From NCBI GenBank assembly GCA_900169235.1, contig FWCC01000460.1:1-32689 (forward strand): a stretch of DNA of 32,689 nucleotides, written 5' to 3'. Position numbers and translations under genes: made by a program. Numbering within the stretch: the first letter of the stretch is position 1; every line of letters begins with the position of its first letter. The stretch comes from Zarea fungicola (taxonomy: Eukaryota; Ascomycota; Sordariomycetes; Hypocreales; Cordycipitaceae). The notes below the pieces were generated by a model, which worked only from the letters and a program-made list of their open reading frames with translations, did not search any database and had not been told where the DNA came from. Positions 21,254 to 32,544 of the stretch are shown in pieces.

Positions 21254-23456
21254 ACAAAATAGCAAAATTGGAAGTTGATGTCTACTTCAAAAAAGAATTC
21301 GGAAACGGGAAGAGGGGGCGTATTATAAATAAGAATGGGAGAGTAGCCCGTGAAAATTAGTCTAAGGGCACCGAACGGGCTGACCAGTTCTTTTCTCTAG
21401 CTCCATGCAACATACGAGGAGCTAGCCCCTCCCGAGGCCATATATTCTTACTTCCGTAACACGCGAGATTGACAGCAGCATCTTCATGTGCCGGGACAGA
21501 AAAATACACCGCTTTAGTCAGTGGTGCACCGTAGTATACCTCCTCACAACGGGGGTAGCTACAGTAAGTCATGCAGCCACAATGCAGCCACAATGAAGTT
21601 GGACTTTGAGTTGTGCACCTTATTGCCAGGTTGGCTCTCTCCTCTTCTCGCGCGTTGATTGTGAATTACACGCTTGTGTGTATCTGAATGAATCGTCGAT
21701 CGAGAAGTCACGACCCCTTCACAGCGGTGCAGGTTGGTACCGTATTGAGTGATGGGCGGCGGGAGCGGGCATCCCCGGCCATCAAAGGACAACAGATGTT
21801 CCAAGACCGGTGTGTTAGTCCCAGCCATAATTTGAAAATGTATGTGCTGTAACTAACTCTTAGCTACTACCCTAGAAGTAGAAATCGCCTAGTGGCTACA
21901 CCAGCACGATGCAATTGAAAGAGAATGAAGAGAATGCAGATCGAGAACATGAAAGGGGACAAAATACCGAATAGATAAATTGTTCATTAATAGTCTTCTT
22001 GATTATTAAGGACAAGCGGGTTTATAGCCAAACAACCAAGAGTTGAATTTTAAGCCGGCATCACTCTCTTTCACTTCCTCAACTCTGCTTCATTATACAC
22101 ACAATGCTTCATTTCTATAATTTTTTGTCATGGACCACTTCCCATGTCGGCCACGTCGGCCTCTCACCCGGGCAGTGAGCATACACTTGAACCCGAGATA
22201 TTCAGCTCTTGGTCCCCAGGCCGTTTTCAATTTCCGAGGTTTATGGTTTCCAATGGCTCGCATGGCTTCCAATCTGTAGTGAGGTGAGCGTGCTTCGGAT
22301 ATGATCGTAAAACCCAGGTTGGTGATTCTATTTGGTCTTCCAATGTCTTTTGTCGTGTTCCGTGAAACATGTGGTGCTGCGTAAATAAGGGATTCACAGG
22401 CGGGCTCTGATAATCTTGTTTGCTTGACCTCCCGCATGCCCATCTACGAAGTCGGTAGTCTCTGGTTGCTGCGGCTGCAATGGGCGTCGCTACGATGGCG
22501 AGCAGCCTCACCCGCGGGCCCGGTGTTCCACCGCTCCCCGGATGCGGATCGAATACCACACTTGCGCGACTGATCTAGCGCCTTCCGGAACCTGAGGGAG
22601 AGTTACCATCATATTTCCCGCTGAATTTGACAACGCGGAGTGCCATTCCTGGCCAGAATAGAAACACATTTGAGCATCCGGGAACTTTTACCGGTTTGGA
22701 GCTGTGCGGCGTATCATGCACCGTTTTATAACGAGCAGTGTGTCATTTTGGATATCCATCAGATTCTTAGAAGCATGGTGATCGCTAGTGATACTGTGTT
22801 TGTACTGACAGCCTTGAATTTCTCGTTGGTGTTAGGCCTGTCTTGTCAGGTTTCTGAGTTTGTCATCTCTGTGATTTGTCATAGTAGCCGCATTTTCGAT
22901 CATGATGTCAGATACCATGTTAGTTGCGAGCCCAAAAGAAGGATAGATGGCTGCGGAGAATTGCCATTAAGATAGAGAGAAGCCAAGGCGACAGAAGTTG
23001 AGTACGTAGCGCCACAGCCCCTATCACGGCTCTGCAGTTGGCCCCTCACCAACCCAGCAGTGTCCCGCAGCAGCCCAGGATTGTGTCCCGTACCAGAGCT
23101 CTCTGCACACTTTTCCCTTCTCATGACTTGGCAAAAGTGCTTTTAAGTACATACTTCCTGCGGTAGTCAATACCACAGGAACTGCCAGCCCCAAACTACC
23201 ATCAACTGTCGAGGACTACAAGTAGCCTTGTAGTCACCCCAAGCCAAACGACGACTGATATCCAGTCTGCGACCCCCAACGCCTCACTGCCGCAGAATTG
23301 AGCATTCACAGCACTCACAGAATTAACAGCAGGGTATCGGCATTTACAGACCAGAATAGCCAGTCCTGCCAACGGATATCACACGTACATCCTGTAAGTA
23401 GTTGGACGAAACAGACGTACATAGCAAAAGGCCAACCTGACGCATTTAATACGTAG
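21254..23456. other. Gene-poor stretch
   Basis: No supported gene. Frames such as 22093-22443 (minus) and 22640-22975 (plus) lack motifs and natural composition. Confidence 0.45.
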
Positions 23457-23963
23457 ATATCTGGCGCGGTTCTGATTCTGGACCAAAGCCGCGCCCCTAA
23501 ACCTCAACTGGAGACAACGCCCACTGTTGTCCCCCCTTCGGTCACACAGTCACCTAAGCCTCTGGTTCTGAGACCCTGAGACTGCCCCCCGGCGACGACG
23601 ACTGGCGTCGAGAGTGTTCTCGATCCTGAAACAGATGCCCACTACGTTGATGAGTGTGCCATCGTTGACGACTCTGAATGGGAAGATAGTGGCAGGTCTA
23701 GTTTTGACAAAAAGGACTTCCAACATGCCGAAGCATTCGCTACCAAACGGTCACTTATTACACTTGTAATGGTACAGAATAATCGCCAAAAGGGAAGGAG
23801 CAACCGAGTAACTCATCCTGACTCGGCGGTTACGCGGTCTGTCACGGGCGCTTCCGCTAGTTGTTCTGGAAAAGGGCGGTACCTGAAGGACGGCGAGCGA
23901 TGCCTAAGAAATCAAGAAGACGCCAACGCCCAATACTTACGCCGTAGTTTCTGTTTTCTATAG
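23457..23963 (+). pseudogene. DUF3295-like gene relic
   Basis: In one plus-strand frame the stretch 23620-23810 encodes DECAIVDDSEWEDSGRSS followed by KRSLITLVMVQNNRQ. This is the core pattern of the fungal DUF3295 family (acidic D/E stretch, WEDS, SS-D-K, then RRSLIT...M-QN). Upstream in the same frame, broken by a TGA at 23577, lies a Pro/Thr/Val-rich piece (TTPTVVPPSVTQSPKPLVLR) that also fits such proteins. The frame ends in a TAG at 23961-23963 after sequence that no longer resembles the family. Start, N-terminus and most of the C-terminus are missing, so this is a decayed fragment. The family is recognised by pattern only. Confidence 0.6.
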
Positions 23964-25193
23964 TAAATATTATTTTGAGAATGGAGCCCATTTTCCATTC
24001 AACTCCGTTAGCTGTCGTACTCTCATGCATTCGTGGACGATGCTGACTTGGCAACTAGAAGAGACCAGTTTTCGGCAAAGTACAGGGGAGGCAAGTTACA
24101 TGGGTGCTGTCTCACCCCGAACCAATGTAGAATCTCCCACACAACACAGAGCCAGTGAAACGGTGACCAGTTGCATGCATAGTTCTGGGTCATTACTCCG
24201 TAGTTTTGGACCTGTCGGCCAAGTTGATCGGCGGTACTATGACTGTTCGCATTCTGATGCCGGGAGCACGCAACATTGCTCAGGCCTTTGTGCGTAGCAA
24301 CTGGGGATGCAAACCATAGCACAGCGGCCCACTTCCGCGCGGCGAGCCATGATCGCACAAGGCGAATGCGCCGCGTTATGCACGGCCCTTTTCACCCCGT
24401 GGGCGCACCAGCAGTCCATGCACGTGCTAGGTCCCTGTAGGAGCGTGGTAGCTCAGTAAGCGTGTGTATCCACGTCGAGGTACGAGGCAACAACGCCAGC
24501 TAGGCAAGAAAGTACCTCAGCGGTACGCGTTGGGCCACTGCGTCGCCAAGGATGGCCCGCCCATCACGTCGGCAAGATAACCCGCCAATGGGACGCCGGG
24601 TCATCTGCCTGAGAGTGTGTCGGCTATTCCATTTCAGGCCTAGAATCTTGGACTGATGGTGTGCGGAGGGGGTGTGGTATCGTACGCCTTGACCCAAACG
24701 GACGCCAATCAGCCGCCTGTCATCTCTGCTTCGGAGCCCATCGGTCAGGCAGCCGTTACAGCCTAGCGCGACTGGGGTAGTTAATGGCCACAAGAAAAGA
24801 AGTATGTATTTCATGGGGAATATTCCTCAATTGTCGGGAGCTCAGATTTTGGACGTATGAGTATCGACCATTTTCAGCGGATTGACACTCCGTTGTCGCA
24901 CCCGGCTTCAATCCCCCTTGGCTCTCTTTCCGACAGTCTACGGATCCAGCAGCACTGACTGCCAGTTCCTGCAGCCAATTAACAAACAAGCTGAAAATTT
25001 GCTTTCATGACAATTGGCTGGCCTGGCTTGGCCATGCATTGTTGCCCACCAGAGAGGCCTGTTAGGAATGCAGCGATAAAACGCAAGAATTCTACGGATA
25101 CAGGTACGCTATCACGATCAATTAAACGTACTTATTAGGATATTTTGTCCACGTCATTGAAAGATATATCTGAATCTGAGTGCCCTACACTGC
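23964..25193. other. Gene-poor stretch; one weak secreted-protein candidate
   Basis: The only frame of note is 24500-24814 on the minus strand (104 aa), which starts with an ATG and a signal-like segment, MKYILLFLWPLTTPVALGC. The remainder is Arg-rich with no paired cysteines or known motif, so I do not call it a gene. Confidence 0.4.
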
Positions 25194-26052
25194 TTATAGC
25201 CTTGCTGCACTACATACACTAAGAACCTTATACACGTCCGCTACGAATTTTATCATCTTTTCGAACCATGCTTCTCTGTCGGCAATTATGGGAGGCAGTG
25301 GAGTGTCTGGCCAACTGAGCGGCATTTTATCGGACATCAGGCTCCGGGTTTGCTTCAGAGCCTCATAGAGTGACGGCACACTCTGTCTCCTCACAGTCCG
25401 ATTAGCAACAGGCATTATACGAGGTATCAAAGGACTTACACTGCTAATTGGAGTCTGGCAGACCTGCTCAAACCATACTAAAGCTGCTTTGAGGTGGTCC
25501 TCTTCCGTGGCTAGCAGGCCAAGAAGGAGGACTGGTAGCAATGGGGCCTGGGCAGTAAACAATGAACCCGATGTGGGCATTATTGAGATGCACTTGGCCA
25601 AGTCGCCAAGGTCGGCCACGACATCAGGATGGTTCTGCGGCATTCTGTAGGTGGTTCGTTACAATTCGTTTCACGCATCAGAGAGGGAAATTAGAGTGTT
25701 GTCATACCGGAGCAAGCGGCACTGCAAGTAGATCAAGACAAATATCCTCCAGGCTTCTGCCGTCACTTCTGTTATCGTATCCGCTTTATCGACCACGTAA
25801 GATTCACCTGCTTGGCGGATCCATTGAATAGGCTGATCTGCTTTTCTCACCTTATCCCAGTCACAATAATTGCTCCACTGACGAAGGTTGCCAACGATGC
25901 GATGGAGGACCTTGGCAGCTTTAGGAATGACTGGGGTTTCCGGATCTTGCATCATCCGGGCCGCGCAAAAGGTCACTCTGCTGAAGTAGTAAAGGAGAAA
26001 CCTGGAAAAGCCGCAACTGCGATGTATCGCGAATAAGTCACTTTCAGAACCT

Positions 26053-26150
26053 TGCAAGAGGAAGCCGAATCTTCTTCCTTGCTTAACGGGATCGAAACTT
26101 GTGCAAGAGGAAGCCGAATCTTCTTCCTTGCTTAACGGGATCGAAACTTT
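26053..26150. repeat. 49-bp tandem direct duplication
   Basis: Copies 26053-26101 and 26102-26150 differ only in the last base (G against T). The unit length is not a multiple of three and lies within coding sequence. Confidence 0.97.
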
Positions 26151-26703
26151 GTACATCTGGAAGTGACATCATACACTCGGCGAGAATAATAGCGTTGCTG
26201 ACTATGATAGTTTGTGACAGCCGCAAACCACCATCCGTTCGGACGTTTGCGTGCTTATAAAACCGATATCCAGGGTCTGTGTCGCGCAAGACTTGCTCAG
26301 CCAAATCCAATGCGGTGAACCAATGGGGACGGCGAGGTTCCTCGAGTCGGCGTTCAGTTAGGACAATGTCGAGCACCGAGAGTATTATTGCAAGATTAAC
26401 AAACTCGCTCTTGTCTCGATATCGCGTATCCTGTTGCTGACCCAATTCGCATAAACGAGACTTCACAAGAGCAAACTTCTCATTCACAAGACGCCACACA
26501 GCCTCATCTGGTAAGTAATCGTGTACATAAATACCAGCCAGAGACTGTATGGCTTCCAGGTTTCCAGTGCTCTCATGCAGTTTGGCGAAATCAGTATCCC
26601 AGGCGTCTGCTTCTTCCAAAAGACAATCCATAAAAGGACTTGTGCGCAAATTATTGACGCATGGCTTTCGCCGGCGCTTCTCCTGCCCGTCAACGTTAAA
26701 AAT

Positions 26704-27279
26704 TTGAGCTGGTTGTACTTGTTGCAGTTGTTGGGTGGTGGCCGGTGGTTGTGGAAGCGCTGATGCTTGTGATGACAGAATTAAGGCCCCAGACGGCGGT
26801 TGTGGTAGCGGCGCAGGCATGTATGCAGAATTTGTAGAATTTACATATATACATTCGCCAGGAGGATCGGCATACAGACCCAGCATGACATTGGGCCCTA
26901 AAGAAGCGGGCGTGGAAGAAAGCGTATGTTGTGGCGTGAGATCTCCATAACCCGCCCAGTAGGAGGAACCTTGCCAATTGTAGGAAGAGGCGAGTGGTAA
27001 CGAGCCGGTCGTGGCCAGGGGAATTGAAGCAACGACAGGTGGTGTTTGTGACCAGTGAACATCAACAGCGGGTAGACCATTTTGCGCTGGCCACACTTGT
27101 TGCAGTTGTTGGGTGGCTGGTGGTTGTGGATGCGCTGATGCTTGTGATGACAGAATTGAGACCCCAGACGGCGGCTGTGGTAGCAGCGCAGGCATGTAAG
27201 CAGAATTTGTAGAATTTGCATATATATAATCGGAAGAAAGATTGCCGGGTTCATACAGACGGTGCATGACATTGGGCCC
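26704..27279. repeat. In-frame intragenic duplication, two copies
   Basis: Copies 27082-27279 and 26704-26898 encode about 65 residues each with the shared stretches GPNVM, NSTNSAYMPA, LPQPPSG and LSSQASA. The offset is 381 bp (127 codons), so the frame is kept. The intervening part is less similar, indicating an older duplication than the 49-bp one. Confidence 0.9.
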
Positions 27280-27588
27280 CGAAAAAGCGAGCTTGGGAAA
27301 AGCTGTATGGGGTGGCATGGGATCCCAGCGACCTCCATAACTCGTTGGGTGGGACGCATCCCCCACAGAAGTAGGCCATTCGGCGGGTGGTGTTGGTGGC
27401 TCTTGAGGACCAAACGGATCGGTCGTGGCAGGGAGCATTGGAGCCATCAGGTGGAGGGGGTTGGCGACCAAGGCGATACCCTCGTTCCAGGTTGCGTTGG
27501 GCTGCTGAGTAACAGGTTGCTCACTCTTGACGCGCTTTCTCTTAACCTCCTGGTTATTATAACAGAGCCGCTTGGCGGAATGGGCCAT

Positions 27589-28532
27589 GACATAACATAA
27601 CGACCAACGCGCGCGTTGGTGAGCCTGAAAACAGAAGGGGCTAGCTTGGGGTTTGGGACACTCTGTGCAGGCGCAGCTAGCAGCCTCCAGAAGGCAAAAG
27701 GGAGAAAGTGATTTGAACAGGGGGCTACTTCTTGTAGCCGTGATGGATTGAAAGCAATGATGACAGCAAATGGGGAAAGAGGGAGGTTCTGGAGAGAGAA
27801 GAGGAGCTGGGGACACGGCCACGGAAAACGTGCCCCAGACACGGGGTAGCTCAATGCTAGCTGGGGCACGGGAAAAGCAAGAAATAACAAGACCGGATAC
27901 CGATGCATACATCTATTTGTCCCGCGAGTCGTCGGCGGTACCCACCGCGCGGAGGTGGCAAGCTGCCACCCAATTGGAGAACGCCATTCCAAGATATGTC
28001 GATGAAAAGGGACATTTTCAAAATATCTCGTCCAAAAAGGGAATAGCGTAGAGTGATCTCGTACTCGGCTACCTGGATCACATTGAGACAACTAAACCAC
28101 GGCTATTTTGTGGCAGCATCTGTCTGGGCCAAGACAAGGATGTTATGCAGGACTATCCTAGCGTTCGTGTACCTGTACATGTGCCGTTGCGCCTCGTCAC
28201 ACAATAGTTTCCACAACAGTGACAGAGATGCAGCACCGTCTCAGCCACATGTCACATTACTAAAATGAGAACATAGGCTCGCCGCCTCTGATTAGACACC
28301 GTTTCTACTTGGGATCGTTGCCGCTGATTACTACGTGAATGCCCATAATTGAGAATTCAGTACATAGTATTGTCATGGTACAATCTGGATTTGATACTAT
28401 GCTGCTCTGAGTGCTCCGATAATGAACTCGCGGACCGCAGTCCAACACAAACCAAGTGGAAACCCTTCGCCCCGTACTCATGCGCTGCAATGCCGCTGAT
28501 GATACCAACCTGAATTCCAAGACCAATTGACC
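27589..28532. other. Intergenic stretch between two regulator genes
   Basis: It contains the presumed promoter and leader of the Fungal_trans_2 gene (27589 upward) and the 3' flank of the C2H2 gene. No other supported feature was found. Confidence 0.5.
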
Positions 28533-28782
28533 TTAATTGGATGATAAAAGGTAATTATGACCCAAGCTCCGAAATAGTTCTGTGGTCTTGCGGCCATAGC
28601 GACCGCATGTAAGAAGCTGGCTGCCAGTGTTTGCATTGCCTGGCAGGGCGGCCGCGAACGCATTGATGGAGGGTGCTCTCGGGGTCGTGGACTCGGTCCC
28701 ATACATTTGAGGGCTTTGACTGTCCGGATAAACGGTCTGGCCATCTATGCTCTGAAATCGGAACGGCTGGCTGTGCTGTGCA

Positions 28783-29156
28783 GGCTGCTGCGGTGGAGTG
28801 TACTGGTTCGTGAGCGGAGGCGCGAAGCTGGTGGCGTTGTGGGTGGCGCCGCAATTGAAAGCATTTGCATAACTCCAGTTTGAGTGACACTGGCTAGGGC
28901 TGTAACTGTTCATGTCGAGCGTGGGGTGACTGGTCTCAGCATTGCTCCAGTTGCTCTGCTCTGCAGGCTGCTGTGGTGGAGTGTACTGGTTCGTGAGCGG
29001 AGGCGCGAAGCTGGTGGCGTTGTGGGTGGCGCCGTAAATGAAAGCATTTGTATAACTCCAGTTTGAGTGACACTGGCTAGGGCTGTAACTGTCCATGTCG
29101 AGCGTGGGGTGACTTGTCTTGGCGTAGCTCTGCTCTGCGGGCTGTTGCGGCGGAGT
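28783..29156. repeat. 183-bp in-frame coding tandem repeat
   Basis: Units begin at 28783, 28966 and 29140; the second is 174 bp (three codons shorter) and the third is a short partial copy. The units are almost identical and encode SPSQCHSNWSY, GATHNATSFAPPLT and TPPQQPA. All lengths are multiples of three. Confidence 0.93.
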
Positions 29157-29666
29157 GTACCCCGTCATGGGCTCATCTTCGCAGGTGTTGGCATCTGCTA
29201 AGGCGCGGGCATATTGAATTCTGTCCATGCCGTCTGTGGTGTCATGGATCCCGACATCGCTCGGGTAATCCTGCTTTACAGCGTTCAAAGGCTGATGCGG
29301 GATCGACGTGGGCTGAGAGAGGGGTATCGTTTCGGTGCACTCGACGTAGTAATCGGCGGCGTGGTAATTATATTGCCGCGTCTGATAGTGGTCACCGACC
29401 ACAAAACTGGACGTGGCAGCTTCTGTAGGAGGAGTTGGAGAGGGCTCGCTCGTGTCTGAGTTGGACCTGGAGTCATTCCCCAAGCTGCCCAGATGAAAAC
29501 GTCTCTGGTGCCTTGTCATGGTGGTCTTGCGGCCAAAACTCTTGGGGCAGCCATCCTGGTTGCATTTGTACGGGCGCTCGCCGGTGTGAGTGATTCGATG
29601 ACGATAACATGAGGAGGACTAACGGACGTTATTTAGACCGAGTGTGCACAGTAAGGAGAGTCTTCA

Positions 29667-29837
<171 letters not shown>

Positions 29838-30109
29838 TCATGTAGTGACGTTGCATATCAGCTCTCCGGTTGAAGCTCTGTAACAAGGCGCATCAGTGAG
29901 CATTGGAAATGTTTAGAGTGATATAGTTCAGGTTGAAACGTACCTTGTTGCAATCCTTCCAGTCGCAATGCCAACGGCGAGTTGCAGGTTCACCTTCGAC
30001 GAGTCCCATTTTGGTTGTCGGTATGAGACTGGTCAATATGCACTCGACAATTGGTAAATGAGGAACGTATAATAGGAAGAGAAATGATGAGAGCGGCCGG
30101 CACCGGGGA

Positions 30110-30128
30110 GGGGGGGGGGGGGGGGGGG
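30110..30128. repeat. 19-bp poly-G tract
   Basis: An uninterrupted run of 19 G on the plus strand (C on the coding strand), preceded by CCGGGGA, 101 bp upstream of the C2H2 start. Such tracts can form G-quadruplexes and are often mis-sequenced in length. Confidence 0.95.
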
Positions 30129-30193
30129 TACTGCACAGAAATATGATGGAATTGAGAAGTGACATGAAGAGGCAAAATCAAGGGCAGCTGGAG

Positions 30194-30200
30194 TATATAA
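30194..30200 (-). promoter_or_regulatory. TATA-like box upstream of the C2H2 gene
   Basis: TTATATA on the minus strand lies about 185 bp upstream of the ATG at 30009. It is the best TATA candidate for that gene. Confidence 0.3.
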
Positions 30201-31348
30201 GGTACAGGGGAGGGCAGGACCTTTGTAAACGCTGCTCCCAAAGTCATAAGCGCTGGGAAGCTGGCCGTGGGACCACCTCCAAGTATTGGCTGGGAACAGG
30301 CAGGCGGAAGTGCGCCATTTTAGCCTGCAGGAACGAGGCTGTCATATCCCCCACAAGCCATGTCGAGTGCAAGTACCAAGTACCCTGGTCTCATGCAAGC
30401 AAACTTCTTGATGGCGACGTACCCACGCAATCTACTAGTCTAGGAAGGATTAGTTATCCGAACGCCATTTCTTCCCCGGGCGGAACCGTTGATCGTCGCG
30501 CTCTCAGCATGTTATCGCATGTCTTTCCGTTCTTAATTTATTTTCCGTCTTCAGAGTAGTTGAAAACTGTCTCGTGTTTATGTGACAAGCGCCCACCGCA
30601 TCCTTCAGCGAGCTGTACTTGTATAAATATTACCAGTGGTTTTACTATTGTGTTTTGTTCGTAAACTGCAGTCATGCCATTTACTTGTGGTCGACTTTTA
30701 TTACTTCGATTGGGCTAGAGAGAAGACGGCTGCAGCATTCACGTGAGCCAGAAAGCTCCTCTACCATTGAGTCCCACTTAATTAGTAACTCTTTAAATCG
30801 CTATGATGCCTATAATCTGGTACTGTTTCTCGCCACTGGCCCAATTTTTGCGTTTATTATTAGCAAGCAGCGAGCGGTTTTACCCAAACGGAACCGCACG
30901 TGATAGGAAACATTTTAGGCCGTGATGCGTCTAAAATTGCGGACAAATTCGGCGACAAATTTTCATCTGTTTTCCTACAACGTTGTCCTACAATCCTGTC
31001 CAAGGAACGCACTACAGTTAAGGCTTTTACGAGTTCTTCTCTCATCAGCACGGTACTCGATGCCCGAGGTAAGTCCCTGTTTGATGGCACTACGAATCGT
31101 TTGTTTGACAGCTGCAGCCAGACGCGACCACAACAGAGAACGAGGATTATGAGTTCATCAGCTATCATGGTTTCAAACCTACCAAAACCACCCGTTTAAT
31201 GTCTTGGAGAGCTAGCAGCACAGGAAGAGTCATTGTAAACGGCAATGACTCCATGAAGACAAATGAGGCACAAGTAGATCAGATACTCCCCAAAAATTCG
31301 AGTGTACTAGTAATGGGAATAGAATTCTTATTAAAAGAACAATAATAT
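30201..31348. other. Intergenic stretch with no supported gene
   Basis: Open frames at 30619-30903 and 30900-31199 on the plus strand have no recognisable motif, and the former begins at TTG rather than ATG. No RNA gene is visible. Confidence 0.45.
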
Positions 31349-32533
31349 TTATTTACGCTGAGTAATTAATCCAAGGAGTTTCCGCCCTAATTTGAAGTCG
31401 AATGTAATAACTATGATGCAATAGGTTTCTTTAGTCTCCTCTACCTGCACTACATCCATTCGGTTGGCTGATTCTTTGTAGTGTTTGCTCTCGTATATGC
31501 TCGAGAGAAGCGCTTCACCAAGAAGTTTTCTGAGCGCTTCGGAATCGCGTTTTGCCTGCTTGACTACCTCTGCATATGCAGGTGAAGCCCGTAGGCCGAG
31601 ACAGAAGTCTTCAAACTCAATGCGCGGGCAGAACAGGGAAGTTGCACCTTGCTGTATGCTCCAGTTAAGGACCCGACATTGGTTGCCACCACTAAATATG
31701 TCGCGCAAGATATTTAGGTCCCACACTCTCGTCATGACACAGTCGCGACTCAATAGTTCTGCAGTGGCAGCTACCGGCTCCATCTTATTTCCCATGGCCG
31801 CCGGTTGTTCGGATGTGGCTTCATGTTCTGGCGATGGTTCAACTCGGCGTCGTTTCTCTGCGTTTTGATTGCTGGCTGTTGCTAATGCATCGCTGTCAAG
31901 TGGGATGCATCTCGAAATAGAGTCATCATGACACGAAGATAGGGTTGGGTTGCCATCTGTGGCTTCATGTTCTGGCGGTGGTTCAACTCGACGTCGTTTC
32001 TTTGCGTTTTGATTGCTGGCTGTTGCCGATGTATCGCTGTTAAGTGGGCTGCCCTGCCCTGGCATTTTAGATGTAATAAGGGCTCCCCAAGAACCATTAT
32101 ATTCTTGAGCTACCTTGGAAATCTTCTTGCTCACCTCTGGCGGCAATGAAGAGATTTTTCTATCAATGTCGTGTTTTTCGCAGTAGTGTTTGATGTTATC
32201 TGCCGTCAGACCGTCCCAGTCATTTTGCTTGTGATGTGATTCACGAAAAGACATCGATACAAACAGAACCTGATGCCAGGTGAGCTGGTGGAGCCGGTTA
32301 ACAAGGTCATCTTTTTCAGGTTTCTGGATCTTGGCGAGATTGGTGCATCTTCTAAGTAGGATTCGAGTCTTTGACTCCTGCTCAAAGCTTTCTTTGGTAT
32401 CCTCCAAATGTTGTTTAGTATCCTCCAAATTTTGCAATAGTCGCTTCTCCTTGATGAGGCGCTTGATGATGGTAGCTGTAGCATCTAAGGGCTTGTCTGA
32501 GGCGTAAATTTGGGCTACAAGGTCAGACTCCAT
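31349..32533 (-). CDS. Unknown coiled-coil protein with duplicated NLS module, 394 aa
   Basis: A single intact frame. I take the ATG at 32533 (MESDLVAQIYASDK) because the codon eight residues earlier is TTG. Residues 19-60 are a likely coiled coil (IIKRLIKEKRLLQNLEDTK, then a repeated LEDTK). Residues 85-150 form a globular-looking part with Trp residues (LHQLTWHQVLFVSMSFRES, NDWDGLTADNIKHYCEKHDI). A module of about 25 residues occurs twice, at 166-191 and 213-240, each with a basic stretch: KKRRRVEPPPEHEAT and EKRRRVEPSPEHEAT. These resemble monopartite nuclear localisation signals. The C-terminal part (RVWDLNILRDIFSGGNQCRV, FEDFCLGLRASPAYAEV) looks folded. I do not recognise the family; nuclear location is an inference. 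Confidence 0.65.
   Translation of the reverse strand: MESDLVAQIYASDKPLDATATIIKRLIKEKRLLQNLEDTKQHLEDTKESFEQESKTRILLRRCTNLAKIQKPEKDDLVNRLHQLTWHQVLFVSMSFRESHHKQNDWDGLTADNIKHYCEKHDIDRKISSLPPEVSKKISKVAQEYNGSWGALITSKMPGQGSPLNSDTSATASNQNAKKRRRVEPPPEHEATDGNPTLSSCHDDSISRCIPLDSDALATASNQNAEKRRRVEPSPEHEATSEQPAAMGNKMEPVAATAELLSRDCVMTRVWDLNILRDIFSGGNQCRVLNWSIQQGATSLFCPRIEFEDFCLGLRASPAYAEVVKQAKRDSEALRKLLGEALLSSIYESKHYKESANRMDVVQVEETKETYCIIVITFDFKLGRKLLGLITQRK
31815..32053. repeat. Two-copy coding repeat carrying the NLS
   Basis: Copies at 31815-31908 and 31959-32053 are about 90% identical by eye and 144 bp apart, so the frame is preserved. Each encodes an ASNQNA(K/E)KRRRVEP stretch. Confidence 0.9.
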
Positions 32534-32544
32534 GTTCGAACAGC

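Larger units (their letters stand above)
25194..27588 (-). pseudogene. Fungal_trans_2-type regulator broken by a 49-bp duplication
   Basis: Residues from about 320 onward match the Fungal_trans_2 (PF11951) regulatory domain: SRFLLYYFSRVTFCAARMM, EAWRIFVLIYLQCRLLR, and after the intron NHPDVVADLGDLAKCISIMP and LFTAQAPLLPVLLLGLLA. The intron is 25645-25707 (donor CG/GTATGA, acceptor CTACAG) and keeps phase. The N-terminal third has basic NLS-like patches (KRKRVK at 16-21, EKRRRKP near 303-309) and Pro/Gln-rich sequence with an internal duplication; no Zn2Cys6 cluster is visible, though this domain often follows one. A tandem 49-bp duplication at 26053-26150 shifts the frame, giving a stop at 26083 after 501 residues. 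Removing one copy would leave a single 760-residue frame. I place the start at 27588 (MAHSAKRLCY); the frame stays open to an ATG at 27912, but that extension is Cys/Pro-rich and unlike a protein N-terminus. Confidence 0.8.

Noticed and set aside
24441..24475. tRNA-like stretch with GGTAGCTCAG
   Set aside because: Only the D-arm resembles a tRNA; no T-arm (GTTCGA) or acceptor pairing follows at the proper distance.
24500..24814. 104-aa minus-strand frame with a signal-like start
   Set aside because: Only the first 19 residues look meaningful; the remainder is Arg-rich without structure or motif.
26102..26152. An intron removing one copy of the 49-bp duplication
   Set aside because: The only GT...AG pair there removes 50 nt, not 49, so the frame would still be lost.
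27589..27912. N-terminal extension of the Fungal_trans_2 protein to the ATG at 27912
   Set aside because: The extra 108 residues are Cys/Pro/Ser-rich with no Zn2Cys6 spacing and look like translated leader.
30619..31199. Two plus-strand frames between the C2H2 gene and the 394-aa gene
   Set aside because: The frames have no motifs, no intron logic and no promoter-like context, and the first begins at TTG.
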